A DNA stretch of 64,000 nt. Origin: Kribbella sandramycini (GTDB lineage: Bacteria; Actinomycetota; Actinomycetes; Propionibacteriales; Kribbellaceae). The notes under the pieces were generated by a model. The model saw nothing but the letters and a program-made list of their open reading frames with translations, was not told the origin of the DNA and did no database searches. The stretch covers positions 1 to 64,000 of the forward strand of contig NZ_JABJRC010000006.1 of NCBI RefSeq assembly GCF_013131805.1, written 5' to 3'. The position numbers and the translations under genes were made by a program. Below, piece by piece: positions 41,858 through 50,502 of the stretch; position 1 is the stretch's first letter; the number at the start of each line of letters is the position of its first letter.

Positions 41858-43519
41858 ATGAATGCGCGACATTGGCTGACCCGCGTCACGGGCCTGACCC
41901 TCGGGCTCGGTTTCGTGGCGAGCTCGCTGGTGGCAGTCCCGGCCAGCGCCGGCAGTTCGCCGGCGGCCTACTACGACCAGAAGGCGGAGTGGGCCGCCTG
42001 TGAGGCCGGGCCGCCGCCGGAGGGGTGGCCGTTCCCGCCGGAGGAGTGGGTGAAGGCCTGGGAAGGACTGGAGTGCGCGACGATCGTCGTCCCGAAGAAC
42101 TACCGCAAGCCCGCCGACGGCAATCTGTCGATCGCGATCAGCCGGAGGAAGGCGACCGATCCCGCGAAGCGGCAGGGCGTCCTGCTGCTGAACCCGGGCG
42201 GCCCGGGCGGCGACGGGCTGCTGATGCCGCAGGGGTTCAAGAACGACAAGGTCGCGGGGCCGTTCGACCTGATCGGGTTCGATCCGCGCGGCACCGGGCG
42301 GTCGTCGACGTTGCACTGTGCGGAGCCGCCGATCGTTCCGTTGTACGAGACGCGGCCGACCGACAAACAGTTCGCGCAGATCGCCGCCGACGCGGAGGCG
42401 ATGGAGAAGGGCTGTGAAGCCGCGGGCGGCGGGCTCCGCAAGTACATCACCACGGCCAACACCGCGCGCGACATGGACGTGATCCGCGCGGCGATCGGCG
42501 AGAAGAAGATCAACTACCTCGGCTACTCGTACGGGACGCTGCTCGGCGCGGTCTACGGCTCGCTGTTCCCGGGTGGCCTGAACCGCTCGGTGCTCGACGC
42601 CTCGATGCACCCGGACTGGCAGTACTACGAGCAGGCCAAGCAGGTCTCGGTCGCGGCGCGGGAGAACTTCGACGCCCTCGCGGCCTGGATGGCCGAACGC
42701 GACAGCCGGTACCACTTCGGCAAGACCCAGGCCGACGTCCGCACGTACCTGGACGGGATCCGCGCCAAGCTGGCCGCGCGACCGGTGGCCTGGCCGGGTG
42801 AGCCCGGGATGCCGGAGATCGACGGCACCTGGTTCGACATCATTCTCGGCGGTTCGGGGTATCGCCCGGCCTGGGCGCTGGCGGCCGAGCTGATCGGCCA
42901 GATCCGCGACGCGGCGAACAACCCGGCCCAGGCGAAGCTGAGCCCGGACGCGGGTAAGGCGCTGAAGATCCTCTACGGGAACATCAAGAAGACCTACAAC
43001 GGCGTCTTCCCGGCCGTCACCTGTGAGGCGGTCTGGTCGAAGGATCCCAAGGGCTACGAGGAGCAGATGCGGCTGTTCCGGGAGAAGTACCCGTACGGTC
43101 CGGGCGCGATGCAGGCCGCACCGACGAACTGCAGTTTCGCGAAGTCCAAGCCGCAGGAGCCGCTGGTGGACCTGAAGCGCAAGGGCTACCCGGTCGGGCT
43201 CGTGGTCGGGGCGGAGTTCGACCCGGCCACGCAGTACGACGGCTCGCCGGCGATGGCGGCCGCGCTGAACAACAACCTGATCTCGGTACGCGACGAGGGC
43301 AGCCACGGGCAGTACGGCACGAACCCGTGTGTGACCAAGAAGGTCGACGACTACCTGATCAAGGGCATCCTGCCGGGCTCGCGCGTCGAGTGCGAAGGCG
43401 CGCCACGCCCCGACGTACCGGCTGACGGCCAAGCCGCGACCCGCGCGAAGCCGGCCGGCTCCCTGGCCGAGCGCGCGGCCGCGATCGCCGCGCAGGGCCA
43501 CTTCGACCGGCGGCGCTGA
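41858..43519 (+). CDS. Secreted alpha/beta hydrolase, tripeptidyl aminopeptidase-like
   Basis: A 553-residue exported serine hydrolase. The signal peptide ends near VPASAG. The oxyanion region LLNPGGPGGDGL, DPRGTGRSS and nucleophile elbow GYSYGT are those of the SCO-type tripeptidyl aminopeptidase family; the C-terminal TAP-like domain has LVVGAEFDPATQYD (Asp) and DEGSHGQYG (His). It likely trims peptides outside the cell. GGAGAG precedes the ATG. A strong terminator follows the stop. Confidence 0.92.
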   Translation: MNARHWLTRVTGLTLGLGFVASSLVAVPASAGSSPAAYYDQKAEWAACEAGPPPEGWPFPPEEWVKAWEGLECATIVVPKNYRKPADGNLSIAISRRKATDPAKRQGVLLLNPGGPGGDGLLMPQGFKNDKVAGPFDLIGFDPRGTGRSSTLHCAEPPIVPLYETRPTDKQFAQIAADAEAMEKGCEAAGGGLRKYITTANTARDMDVIRAAIGEKKINYLGYSYGTLLGAVYGSLFPGGLNRSVLDASMHPDWQYYEQAKQVSVAARENFDALAAWMAERDSRYHFGKTQADVRTYLDGIRAKLAARPVAWPGEPGMPEIDGTWFDIILGGSGYRPAWALAAELIGQIRDAANNPAQAKLSPDAGKALKILYGNIKKTYNGVFPAVTCEAVWSKDPKGYEEQMRLFREKYPYGPGAMQAAPTNCSFAKSKPQEPLVDLKRKGYPVGLVVGAEFDPATQYDGSPAMAAALNNNLISVRDEGSHGQYGTNPCVTKKVDDYLIKGILPGSRVECEGAPRPDVPADGQAATRAKPAGSLAERAAAIAAQGHFDRRR

Positions 43520-43525
43520 CCTCGC

Positions 43526-43566
43526 GGGGAGGCGCCCGGCGCGGTCCGGTGGCCGGGCGCTTCCCC
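43526..43566 (+). terminator. Terminator hairpin after the tripeptidyl aminopeptidase gene
   Basis: A 15-base stem (GGGGAGGCGCCCGGC / GCCGGGCGCTTCCCC, one G-T pair) with an 11-base loop, seven bases after the stop; short pyrimidine tail. Confidence 0.7.
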
Positions 43567-43595
43567 TCTGCCCCTTCGGATTGAAATGTCATAAC

Positions 43596-46500
43596 ATGGC
43601 GGCCGTGATTCTTGAGACAGGTGGCGGACCGGGTGGGCCGACGAGCCCGCGGGCGGGTTTCAGCAGTGTGGACGCGGTGCGGTTCGCCGGGGCGACCGGC
43701 GGGCGGCAGTCGGCTTCGCTGAGCGTGAGCGCCGGGGTGGTCGGGGATGCTGACCGGTTGCGGTACAAGGTCTATCCCGTGCTCGACGAGGCGCTCGAGT
43801 ACGACGCCACCTACGTGGCGGTGGACCTGGTGTTCACCGACGGGACGCGGCTGTCGGAGCTCGGGGCGACGGATCAGTACGGGTTCGCCTTCCATGCCGC
43901 TGGGCAGGGCGCGGCGAAGATCCTGTACGCCGACCAGTGGAACGACGTCCAGGTCGACCTTGCGGTGGCCGCGGGGAAGACGGTTGCGGACGTCGTCCTG
44001 ACGGTCGAGGCGCCGTCGTCCGGGACGCCGTACGCCGGGTGGATCGACGACGTGGAGCTCGGCCCGGCGCCGCCGCGGCTGGACGGGTCGGATCTGGCGG
44101 CGTACGTCGACACCCGGCGCGGGACCAACACGAGTTTCGAGTTCTCCCGCGGGAACAACCTGCCGCTGACCGCCTGGCCGAACGGGTTCAACTTCATCAC
44201 CCCGGTCACGGACGCGTCGACACATCGCTGGGCGTACGAGTACCACCGGCTGAACAATGCCGACAACCTGACCGAGCTGCAGGGGCTCACGTTCTCGCAC
44301 CAGCCGAGCCCGTGGATGGGGGACCGGGACCAGCTGACGATCATGCCGGTGGCCGCCGCGGAGCCGTTGGGCGATCCGGTGGCGCGGGCCGCGGCCTTCA
44401 GCCATGACGACGAGCTCGCCCGGCCGGATTTCTACTCGGTCCGGTTCACGAGCGGTTTGCGGGCCGAGCTGGCGCCGACGGATCACGGCGCGATCTTCCG
44501 GTTCACGTTCCCGGCCGACGCCGCCGGGCGGCATCTGATCTTCGACACGATCGACGAGAACGGCGCGTTCGAGTACGCCGACGGCGCGCTCACCGGCTGG
44601 GTCGAGAACGGCTCGGAGACCGGGCGGACGCGGATGTTCTGCTACGGCGAGTTCTCCGCCGAGGCGACCTTCGGGCCGGCGTCCGGTGGGCGTTCGAACG
44701 CCCGGGCGGCGTCGTTCGCGGACTCCGAGGTGACGTTGCGGATCGCGACGTCGTTCATCAGCGTCGAGCAGGCCCGGCGGAACCTGACGCTGGAGCTGGC
44801 CGATCGGTCGTTCGAGCAGATCCAGGCCGCGGCGAACGCGATCTGGAACGAGCGGCTCGCGGTGCTCCGCCCCGAGGGCGCGACCGAGCCGCAGTTGCGC
44901 ACGGTCTACGGCAACCTCTACCGGCTCAACCTCTACCCGAACTCGCAGTACGAGAACGCGGGCACGGCGGCCGAGCCGTCGTACGTCTACGCGAGCCCGG
45001 TGCTGCCGGCCGTGGACGGCGCGGCGGTGGTGAAGCCGGGCAAGATGTATGTGAACAGCGGCTTCTGGGACACCTACCGGACGGCGTGGCCGGCGTACGC
45101 GTTCCTCTATCCGGAGTTGAGCGCCGAGCTGGTCGACGGGTTCGTGCAGCAGTACCGCGACGGCGGGTGGATCGCGCGCTGGTCCTCGCCGGGGTATGCG
45201 GACTGTATGACCGGGACGTCGTCCGATGTGTCGTTCGCGGACGCTTACCTGCGCGGGGTCGCGGTGCCGGACCCGCTGGCGACGTACGACGCCGGGTTGC
45301 GGAACGCGACCGTCGTACCGGGGGAGACCGAGGTCGGGCGGAAGGGTGCGACGACCGGATTCTTCAACGGGTACGTGAGTACGGACACCGAGGAGAGCGT
45401 CTCCTGGTCGCTGGAGGCGTACCTGAACGACTTCGGGCTGGCCGCGATGGCGGCTCGGCTGGCGGACGACCCGGCGGTCGATCCGGCGCGTCGCGAGCAG
45501 CTGCGCGAGGAGTCGGCGTACCTCTATCGGCGGTCGCTGAACTACGTGCTGCTGTTCGACCCGGCGATCAACTTCTTCCAGGGCCGGCGGCCGGACGGGA
45601 CGTTCGCGCAGACGCCGGCGGAGTTCGACCCGTGTGAGTGGGGCGGCGACTTCACCGAGACCGACGGGTGGAACTTCGCGTTCCACGTCGCCCACGACCC
45701 GCGGGGGCTGGCCAACCTGTACGGCGGGCCGCGCGGCCTGGAGGCCAAACTCGACGAGTTCTTCGCGACGCCGGAGCTGGGGACGAAGCAGGGCAGCTAC
45801 GACATCGTGATCCACGAGATGCTGGAGGCGCGGGCGGTCCGGATGGGGCAGTTCGGGTTCAGCAACCAGCCGGCGCATCACATCGCCTGGATGTACAACT
45901 ACGCCGGGGCGCCGCACAAGGCGCAGGCGGTGGTTCGGGAGGTGCTCGATCGGCTGTACGTCGGTGAGCAGATCGGGCAGGGGTATCCGGGGGACGAGGA
46001 CAACGGGGAGATGTCCGCGTGGTATCTGTTCGGGGCGCTCGGGCTGTATCCGCTGCGGGTGGGAGCGCCGGAGTACGCGATCGGATCGCCGTTGTTCCCG
46101 CGGGTCACGGTCGCGCCGCTCGGCGGCTCGCCGTTCGTGATCACGGCTTCGGGGGTCGAGAACCCTTATGTCCAAGAGGTTCGGGTCGATGGGAAGCAGT
46201 TGTCGACGGCATCTATCACGGCGGCTGAGCTGGCGGCGGCCTCGTCGGTCGAGTTCGTTCTCGGGTCATCGCCGTCGGGCTGGGCCGCGCTGGAGTCGCC
46301 GCCTTCGCTGACCGCTGACGACCGGGTCGCTGAGCCGCTCGTCGATCTCATCCCGGCGTCGGCCGACCCGCTGTTCGACAACACGGCTGACACCTCGGCG
46401 GTGGTCGCCGGTGGGACGGTCGAATGGTCGCTGCCGGCTCCGGCGGTCGCGGCCTTCTACACGCTGACGTCGGGCCCGGGTGCCGACGATCCGACCGGAT

Positions 46501-46679
46501 GGCGGCTGGAGGCGTCCAACGGTGAGGGGTGGACGGTGCTCGACGAGCGGTCGGATCAGGTGTTCGCCTGGCGGCGGCAGGTTCGTCCGTTCCGGTTGGC
46601 CGCGCCGGCGGCGTACCAGCACTACCGCTTGGTGCTGACCGGTGGGAACGAGCTGACCCAGATCGAGCTGCTGGGGTAG
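43596..46679 (+). CDS. GH92-family glycosidase (alpha-mannosidase type)
   Basis: A 1027-residue enzyme. An N-terminal beta-sandwich domain precedes the GH92 module beginning YVDTRRGTNTSFEFSRGNNL. Signature stretches are NSGFWDTYRTAWPAYAFLYP, YPGDEDNGEMSAWYLFGALG with catalytic-type acids, and NQPAHHIAWMYNYAGAP. A C-terminal domain of about 170 residues ends in discoidin-like HYRLVLTGGNELTQIEL. GH92 enzymes are calcium-dependent exo-alpha-mannosidases. The N-terminus MAAVILETGGGPGG shows no signal peptide, so it may be cytoplasmic. No clear ribosome site precedes the ATG; a TTG upstream and a GTG three codons downstream are alternatives. Confidence 0.88.
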   Translation: MAAVILETGGGPGGPTSPRAGFSSVDAVRFAGATGGRQSASLSVSAGVVGDADRLRYKVYPVLDEALEYDATYVAVDLVFTDGTRLSELGATDQYGFAFHAAGQGAAKILYADQWNDVQVDLAVAAGKTVADVVLTVEAPSSGTPYAGWIDDVELGPAPPRLDGSDLAAYVDTRRGTNTSFEFSRGNNLPLTAWPNGFNFITPVTDASTHRWAYEYHRLNNADNLTELQGLTFSHQPSPWMGDRDQLTIMPVAAAEPLGDPVARAAAFSHDDELARPDFYSVRFTSGLRAELAPTDHGAIFRFTFPADAAGRHLIFDTIDENGAFEYADGALTGWVENGSETGRTRMFCYGEFSAEATFGPASGGRSNARAASFADSEVTLRIATSFISVEQARRNLTLELADRSFEQIQAAANAIWNERLAVLRPEGATEPQLRTVYGNLYRLNLYPNSQYENAGTAAEPSYVYASPVLPAVDGAAVVKPGKMYVNSGFWDTYRTAWPAYAFLYPELSAELVDGFVQQYRDGGWIARWSSPGYADCMTGTSSDVSFADAYLRGVAVPDPLATYDAGLRNATVVPGETEVGRKGATTGFFNGYVSTDTEESVSWSLEAYLNDFGLAAMAARLADDPAVDPARREQLREESAYLYRRSLNYVLLFDPAINFFQGRRPDGTFAQTPAEFDPCEWGGDFTETDGWNFAFHVAHDPRGLANLYGGPRGLEAKLDEFFATPELGTKQGSYDIVIHEMLEARAVRMGQFGFSNQPAHHIAWMYNYAGAPHKAQAVVREVLDRLYVGEQIGQGYPGDEDNGEMSAWYLFGALGLYPLRVGAPEYAIGSPLFPRVTVAPLGGSPFVITASGVENPYVQEVRVDGKQLSTASITAAELAAASSVEFVLGSSPSGWAALESPPSLTADDRVAEPLVDLIPASADPLFDNTADTSAVVAGGTVEWSLPAPAVAAFYTLTSGPGADDPTGWRLEASNGEGWTVLDERSDQVFAWRRQVRPFRLAAPAAYQHYRLVLTGGNELTQIELLG

Positions 46680-46785
46680 GGCGGACCGCCAGCGCTCACC
46701 AACTCGCTTCGGCCGACTGGCCGTACGCCTGAGCGGCGGCGTTCAGCTGCCCCGCGGGGGAGTTGGTGAGTGTCTGGGGTCCGCC
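46680..46785. repeat. 106-base element with 26-base imperfect terminal inverted repeats
   Basis: Left end GGCGGACC-7 bases-CTCACCAACTC and right end GAGTTGGTGAG-7 bases-GGTCCGCC are inverted copies with identical spacing (19 paired bases plus a loosely matching middle). It begins at the base after the GH92 stop and encloses the last 43 bases of the DUF2079 gene. It could be a miniature inverted-repeat element or an unusually long bidirectional terminator. Confidence 0.55.
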
Positions 46786-48122
46786 TCGTGATGCATCAGG
46801 ACGAGGTCGCCGTCCCGGATGACGACGTCTGCGGCGCGGGGCTTGAGTTGCGGGTCGTCGTACGGCGCCAAGGTCCACTCCGTCGGTTGGTTGACGCGGA
46901 GGAGGTAGACGTCGGTGCGTGACGAGAGGTGCGGCGCGATGGTGTCGGTTGTGCTGATCGTGGCGCCGTCCGGGACGAGCGCGACCATCCGGTCCGCGGC
47001 GGCGGTGAACTCCGAGCGGTGGCCGGGGCCGTCGGCTGCGGCGGCCTGGCTGAAGAGGACCAGGCAGGTGGTGGCCAGCGCGGCGCCGATCGTGGGGCGT
47101 GCCCAGCGGCGCCGACGTCCGACCAGGTACGGCCGGAGCAGGACAAGGCTGTGGATGAGCGCGCAGAACAGGATAGGCATCAGGACGGCGTCGTAGTGGA
47201 ACGTGGGGATCCAGTACAGGATGTAGGTGCTGCCGAGGCGCCAGCCGAGGGTCGGCAGGAGTAGCGCGACGAGCGGGGAGCGGACGGCCAGGAAGAGGGT
47301 CGGGAGCAGTAACAGCAGGACGAGGTGCAGCTTTCCCGCTGACAGGAGGTCGCCGGAGAGCGCGGCCTCCGGCGCCTTGAGCCCGCCCTTGCCCAGGTAG
47401 CGATAGTTGCCGTAGGCACTGAAGGCGGGGATGATCACGAACACGCTGAGCAGCGAGGCGATCGCGCCGCCGGCGGCGGTGATCATCCCGAGCCGGCGGC
47501 TGCCGGGCCGGAGCGCGATCAGCACGCCGAGGACGGCGACGGTCAGCCCGAGATCCTCCTTCACCAGCACCAGTGGGGCCGCGAACGCGACCGCCCGTCC
47601 GGACCGGCCGGAGAGGAACTCGGTCAGCGCGAACGCGAGCAGCGGGACGGCGAATGCGATCTCGTGGAAGTCGAAACTGATCGCGTTCAGCAGTCCCCAG
47701 GACAGGCCGTACGACGCTCCGACGACCAGGCCGATGGTGCGACCGACCGTCGTACAGGCCAGGCGGGTGATCGGGAAGATCGAGAGCGCGAAGAGCAGGG
47801 CCTGGGCGACCAGCAGGGTCTCGGCCATCGGGAACATCCGGTAGAGCGGCGCCAGTACGACCAGGATCGGGTGGAAGTGGTCGCCGAGCAGGATCAGGTT
47901 CGGATCCCGGATCGTTGAGACCGGCAACCTTCCTTCGGAGTAACTGCGGACGGCCTGGTCGAAGATGCCGAGGTCGTAGCCGCCCGAGCGGTACGACCAG
48001 TGCCGCACCAGGGCGAACCAGGTGTACGCCGCGGCGAACAGCGTCGCCAGGATCGCCGCGGGCCGGCCGCCCGTCCGGTGATCGGTGACCGGGGCAACGA
48101 CATGCGCGAGGACCAGAAGCAT
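46743..48122 (-). CDS. DUF2079 polytopic membrane protein
   Basis: A 459-residue integral membrane protein with about 10-11 hydrophobic helices. The N-terminal part SGGYDLGIFDQAVRSYSEGR and LGDHFHPILVVLAPLYRMFP is the DUF2079 signature, a GT-C-like arrangement with acidic residues on an outer loop, so a polyprenyl-sugar-using glycosyltransferase is possible. The soluble C-terminal region (AADRMVALVPDGATISTTD) resembles the tail of such proteins. Its last 14 codons lie in the inverted-repeat element. Divergent from the response regulator. Confidence 0.85.
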   Translation of the reverse strand: MLLVLAHVVAPVTDHRTGGRPAAILATLFAAAYTWFALVRHWSYRSGGYDLGIFDQAVRSYSEGRLPVSTIRDPNLILLGDHFHPILVVLAPLYRMFPMAETLLVAQALLFALSIFPITRLACTTVGRTIGLVVGASYGLSWGLLNAISFDFHEIAFAVPLLAFALTEFLSGRSGRAVAFAAPLVLVKEDLGLTVAVLGVLIALRPGSRRLGMITAAGGAIASLLSVFVIIPAFSAYGNYRYLGKGGLKAPEAALSGDLLSAGKLHLVLLLLLPTLFLAVRSPLVALLLPTLGWRLGSTYILYWIPTFHYDAVLMPILFCALIHSLVLLRPYLVGRRRRWARPTIGAALATTCLVLFSQAAAADGPGHRSEFTAAADRMVALVPDGATISTTDTIAPHLSSRTDVYLLRVNQPTEWTLAPYDDPQLKPRAADVVIRDGDLVLMHHEADPRHSPTPPRGS

Positions 48123-48157
48123 GTTCGGGAGTATGTGGAGGGGCTGCCCAAGGGAAC

Positions 48158-48196
48158 CTGAAGCAAGCTGAAGGGTTCTTCAGGATGCTCCTCAGG
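48158..48196 (+). promoter_or_regulatory. 10-base phased CTGAAG repeats before the response regulator gene
   Basis: CTGAAG occurs at 48158 and 48168, its inverse CTTCAG at 48178, and the related CTCCTCAGG at 48188, each 10 bases apart. Helical phasing immediately upstream of an OmpR-type gene suggests an autoregulatory site. Confidence 0.5.
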
Positions 48197-48214
48197 ACGT
48201 GCGAGCCTGGTGCG

Positions 48215-48889
48215 GTGCGCTTACTGGTGGTGGAGGACGAGCAGCGACTTGCCGCGGCGGTCAAATGGGGCCTGGAGTCCCACGGGTTCGTCGTCGACGT
48301 CGTCCACAGCGGGCCCGAGGCGCTCTGGGCGGCCGAGGAGCACGAGTACGGCGCGATCATCCTCGACGTGATGCTGCCCGGCCTGAACGGCTACCGGGTC
48401 TGCGAAACCCTCCGCCGCGGCGGCGACACCACCCCGATCATGATGCTGACCGCCAAGGACGGCGAGTACGACCAGGCCGAAGGCCTCGACACCGGCGCCG
48501 ACGACTACCTGACCAAGCCGTTCTCGTACGTCGTCCTGGTCGCCCGCGTCCGCGCCCTGCTCCGCCGCGGCGGCGGCGCGCCCGCACCGCTGGAGATCGG
48601 CGACCTCGTTCTCGACCCGGCCGCCCGGACCTGCCGCCGCGGCGAGCAGCGGATCGAGCTGACCGCTCGCGAGTTCGCCGTCCTCGAATGCCTGGCCCGG
48701 CGGCGCGACGTCGTCGTCACCAAACGCGAGATCCTCGACCAGGTCTGGGATCCGCACTACGAAGGCGACGTGAACGTCGTCGAGGTCCACATCAGCTCGC
48801 TGCGCCGCAAGATCGACCAGCCCTTCGACCGCCGGACCCTCGAAACCGTCCGCGGTATGGGCTACCGGCTCACCGGGAGCACCCGATGA
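48215..48889 (+). CDS. OmpR-family response regulator
   Basis: A 224-residue regulator. The receiver domain has acidic pocket EDE (7-9), phosphoacceptor Asp51 in IILDVMLPG, Thr in MMLTAKD and Lys in YLTKPFSY. The winged-helix output domain carries RIELTAREFAVLECLARR and VNVVEVHISSLRRKID. GTG start gives VRLLVVEDE, the family's standard beginning. The stop overlaps the kinase ATG (ATGA), so the pair is coupled. Confidence 0.95.
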   Translation: MRLLVVEDEQRLAAAVKWGLESHGFVVDVVHSGPEALWAAEEHEYGAIILDVMLPGLNGYRVCETLRRGGDTTPIMMLTAKDGEYDQAEGLDTGADDYLTKPFSYVVLVARVRALLRRGGGAPAPLEIGDLVLDPAARTCRRGEQRIELTAREFAVLECLARRRDVVVTKREILDQVWDPHYEGDVNVVEVHISSLRRKIDQPFDRRTLETVRGMGYRLTGSTR

Positions 48890-50388
48890 GACTGTCCACC
48901 GCCGTCCGCGTCAGCCTCGTCGCCGGCCTGCTCGCCGCGATCCTCGCCACCGGCTTCGCGTTCTGGATGCGCCACGAGATCTACGCGACCCGCTACAAGG
49001 ACCTCCAGTACCGCGCCGAGCAGGCCCGCAACCTGATGATGGGGAACCTGCGGGCCGTTCCGGCGGAGCGCAGCTGGCCGTTCAGCTTCGAGCACCCGCC
49101 GACCGATCAGGTCGTCGAGATCGTCGAGGACAACGGGAACGTCCCGGAGTACTCCTCCGAGTTGAGCGCCCACGTCGATGACGACGGCCCGGCGCTCCAG
49201 CCCTTGCCCGCGAAGTGGGCGCCGAGGTCCAGCCAGGACCGCCAGTACGTGACTTTCGGCGCTCCGAACCCGGAGCGGCTGGACGCGGCCTGCGGCTCGG
49301 GTGCGACGCAGGAAGCCTCGACGTGCCAGGACATCAAGAACCTGGCCGGACGGCGGATCGAGTACTACCGCGGCGTCGTACCGCTCGCCCATCTCCCGGT
49401 GGACGGCGGCAAGTCGTTCCCCGGCGACGGCCGGTCGGTCGCCGTCGCCGTCTACGTCCTGCCGTTCGAGGCCGAGGACGCCGTCGCGGCAGCCGACCGG
49501 GTGTTGATTCCGGCCGTTCCGATCGGCGTCTTGCTGATCATGCTGGGCGCGTACGTCACCACTCGCGTCGCCCTCCGCCCGGTCGAGCGGATGCGCGCCC
49601 TGGCCGCCACGATCAGCGAGACCAACCTGCACGAACGCGTCCCCGTCCCACCGACCGGCGACGTCCTGGCCGCCCTCGCCACCACCCTCAACGAAACCCT
49701 CGCCCGCCTCGAAACCTCCGCCGACCAGCAACGCGGCTTCATCGCCGACGCCGCCCACGAACTCCGCAGCCCGATCGCCGCCCTCCGCGCCATCCTCGAA
49801 GTGGCCGCCGCCCACCCCGACCGCGCCGACTGGCCCCGCACCGTCGCCACCGCCGTCGAAGAAACCCGCCGTCTCCAGGACCTCGCCGACGACCTCCTCC
49901 TGATCGCCCGCCTGGACGCCGACCCCGCCCCCACCCCCACCAGCACCGTCGACCTCGCCGAACTAACCCGCCGCCACCTCGCCCGCCGCCTCGACGAAGG
50001 CCCCACCCTCACCCTCGAATCCCCCGACCACGTCCCCGTCACCGGCAACCCCGCCCAACTCGACCGAATCCTCCGCAACCTCCTCGACAACGCCCTCCGC
50101 CACGCCACCACCCAAGTCACCGTCACCCTCACCACCACCCCCACCGCCGTCCTCCTCCACGTCACCGACGACGGCCCCGGCATCCCCACTCCCGACCAAA
50201 CCCGCATCTTCACCCGCTTCACCCGCCTCGACGACTCCCGCACCCGCCCCACCGGCGGCGCCGGCCTAGGCCTCTCCATAGCCCAAGACCTCGCCCACCG
50301 CCACCACGCCACCCTCGCCGTAACCCCCACCCCCCACCCCGGCACCCGCCTAACCCTCACCCTCCCCAACCCCACCTCACCGACGTAA
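48886..50388 (+). CDS. Sensor histidine kinase
   Basis: A 500-residue membrane kinase. Two transmembrane helices (about 8-30 and 200-225) enclose a roughly 170-residue extracellular domain with two cysteines (ACGSGATQEASTC), a possible disulfide sensor. HAMP, then the H-box FIADAAHELRSPIAALRA (His near residue 290), N-box LDRILRNLLDNALRHA, G1 VTDDGPGIP and G2 GGAGLGLSIAQDL follow. The distal part (from about 49620) uses C-ending codons almost exclusively and includes rare CTA and ATA codons. Ligand unknown. Confidence 0.94.
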   Translation: MRLSTAVRVSLVAGLLAAILATGFAFWMRHEIYATRYKDLQYRAEQARNLMMGNLRAVPAERSWPFSFEHPPTDQVVEIVEDNGNVPEYSSELSAHVDDDGPALQPLPAKWAPRSSQDRQYVTFGAPNPERLDAACGSGATQEASTCQDIKNLAGRRIEYYRGVVPLAHLPVDGGKSFPGDGRSVAVAVYVLPFEAEDAVAAADRVLIPAVPIGVLLIMLGAYVTTRVALRPVERMRALAATISETNLHERVPVPPTGDVLAALATTLNETLARLETSADQQRGFIADAAHELRSPIAALRAILEVAAAHPDRADWPRTVATAVEETRRLQDLADDLLLIARLDADPAPTPTSTVDLAELTRRHLARRLDEGPTLTLESPDHVPVTGNPAQLDRILRNLLDNALRHATTQVTVTLTTTPTAVLLHVTDDGPGIPTPDQTRIFTRFTRLDDSRTRPTGGAGLGLSIAQDLAHRHHATLAVTPTPHPGTRLTLTLPNPTSPT

Positions 50389-50502
50389 AGCCGCCACACT
50401 CCCGACCAGCCCGCGCTGCTCGAGCGCAGCCAGCACGTCGTCGACCGTGCACCCCGGCGGCCGCTTCCACCGGTCGGCCATCCGTTGCACCTGCCCGTAC
50501 AC
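50377..50502 (-). CDS. Possible small protein or gene remnant
   Basis: A 41-codon frame (GTG start) reading VYGQVQRMADRWKRPPGCTV, then DDVLAALEQRGLVGSVAALRR, with normal high-GC codon bias and a protein-like helical composition. It overlaps the kinase stop by 12 bases on the opposite strand and begins eight bases from a tandem repeat. I do not recognise a family; it may be a real small gene or the tail of one broken by the repeat. Confidence 0.3.
   Translation of the reverse strand: MYGQVQRMADRWKRPPGCTVDDVLAALEQRGLVGSVAALRR

Noticed and set aside
43359..46175. Very long minus-strand open frame opposite the GH92 gene
   Set aside because: Composition is Arg/Pro/Val/Glu-rich with no domain, while the plus strand encodes a clear GH92 enzyme.
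46696..48360. Alternative minus-strand frame covering the DUF2079 gene, ending SPAGQLNAAAQAYGQSAEASW
   Set aside because: The end looks protein-like, but the rest is Arg/Pro-rich and the DUF2079 frame has proper membrane helices. Possibly coding sequence from the inserted element, but not supported.
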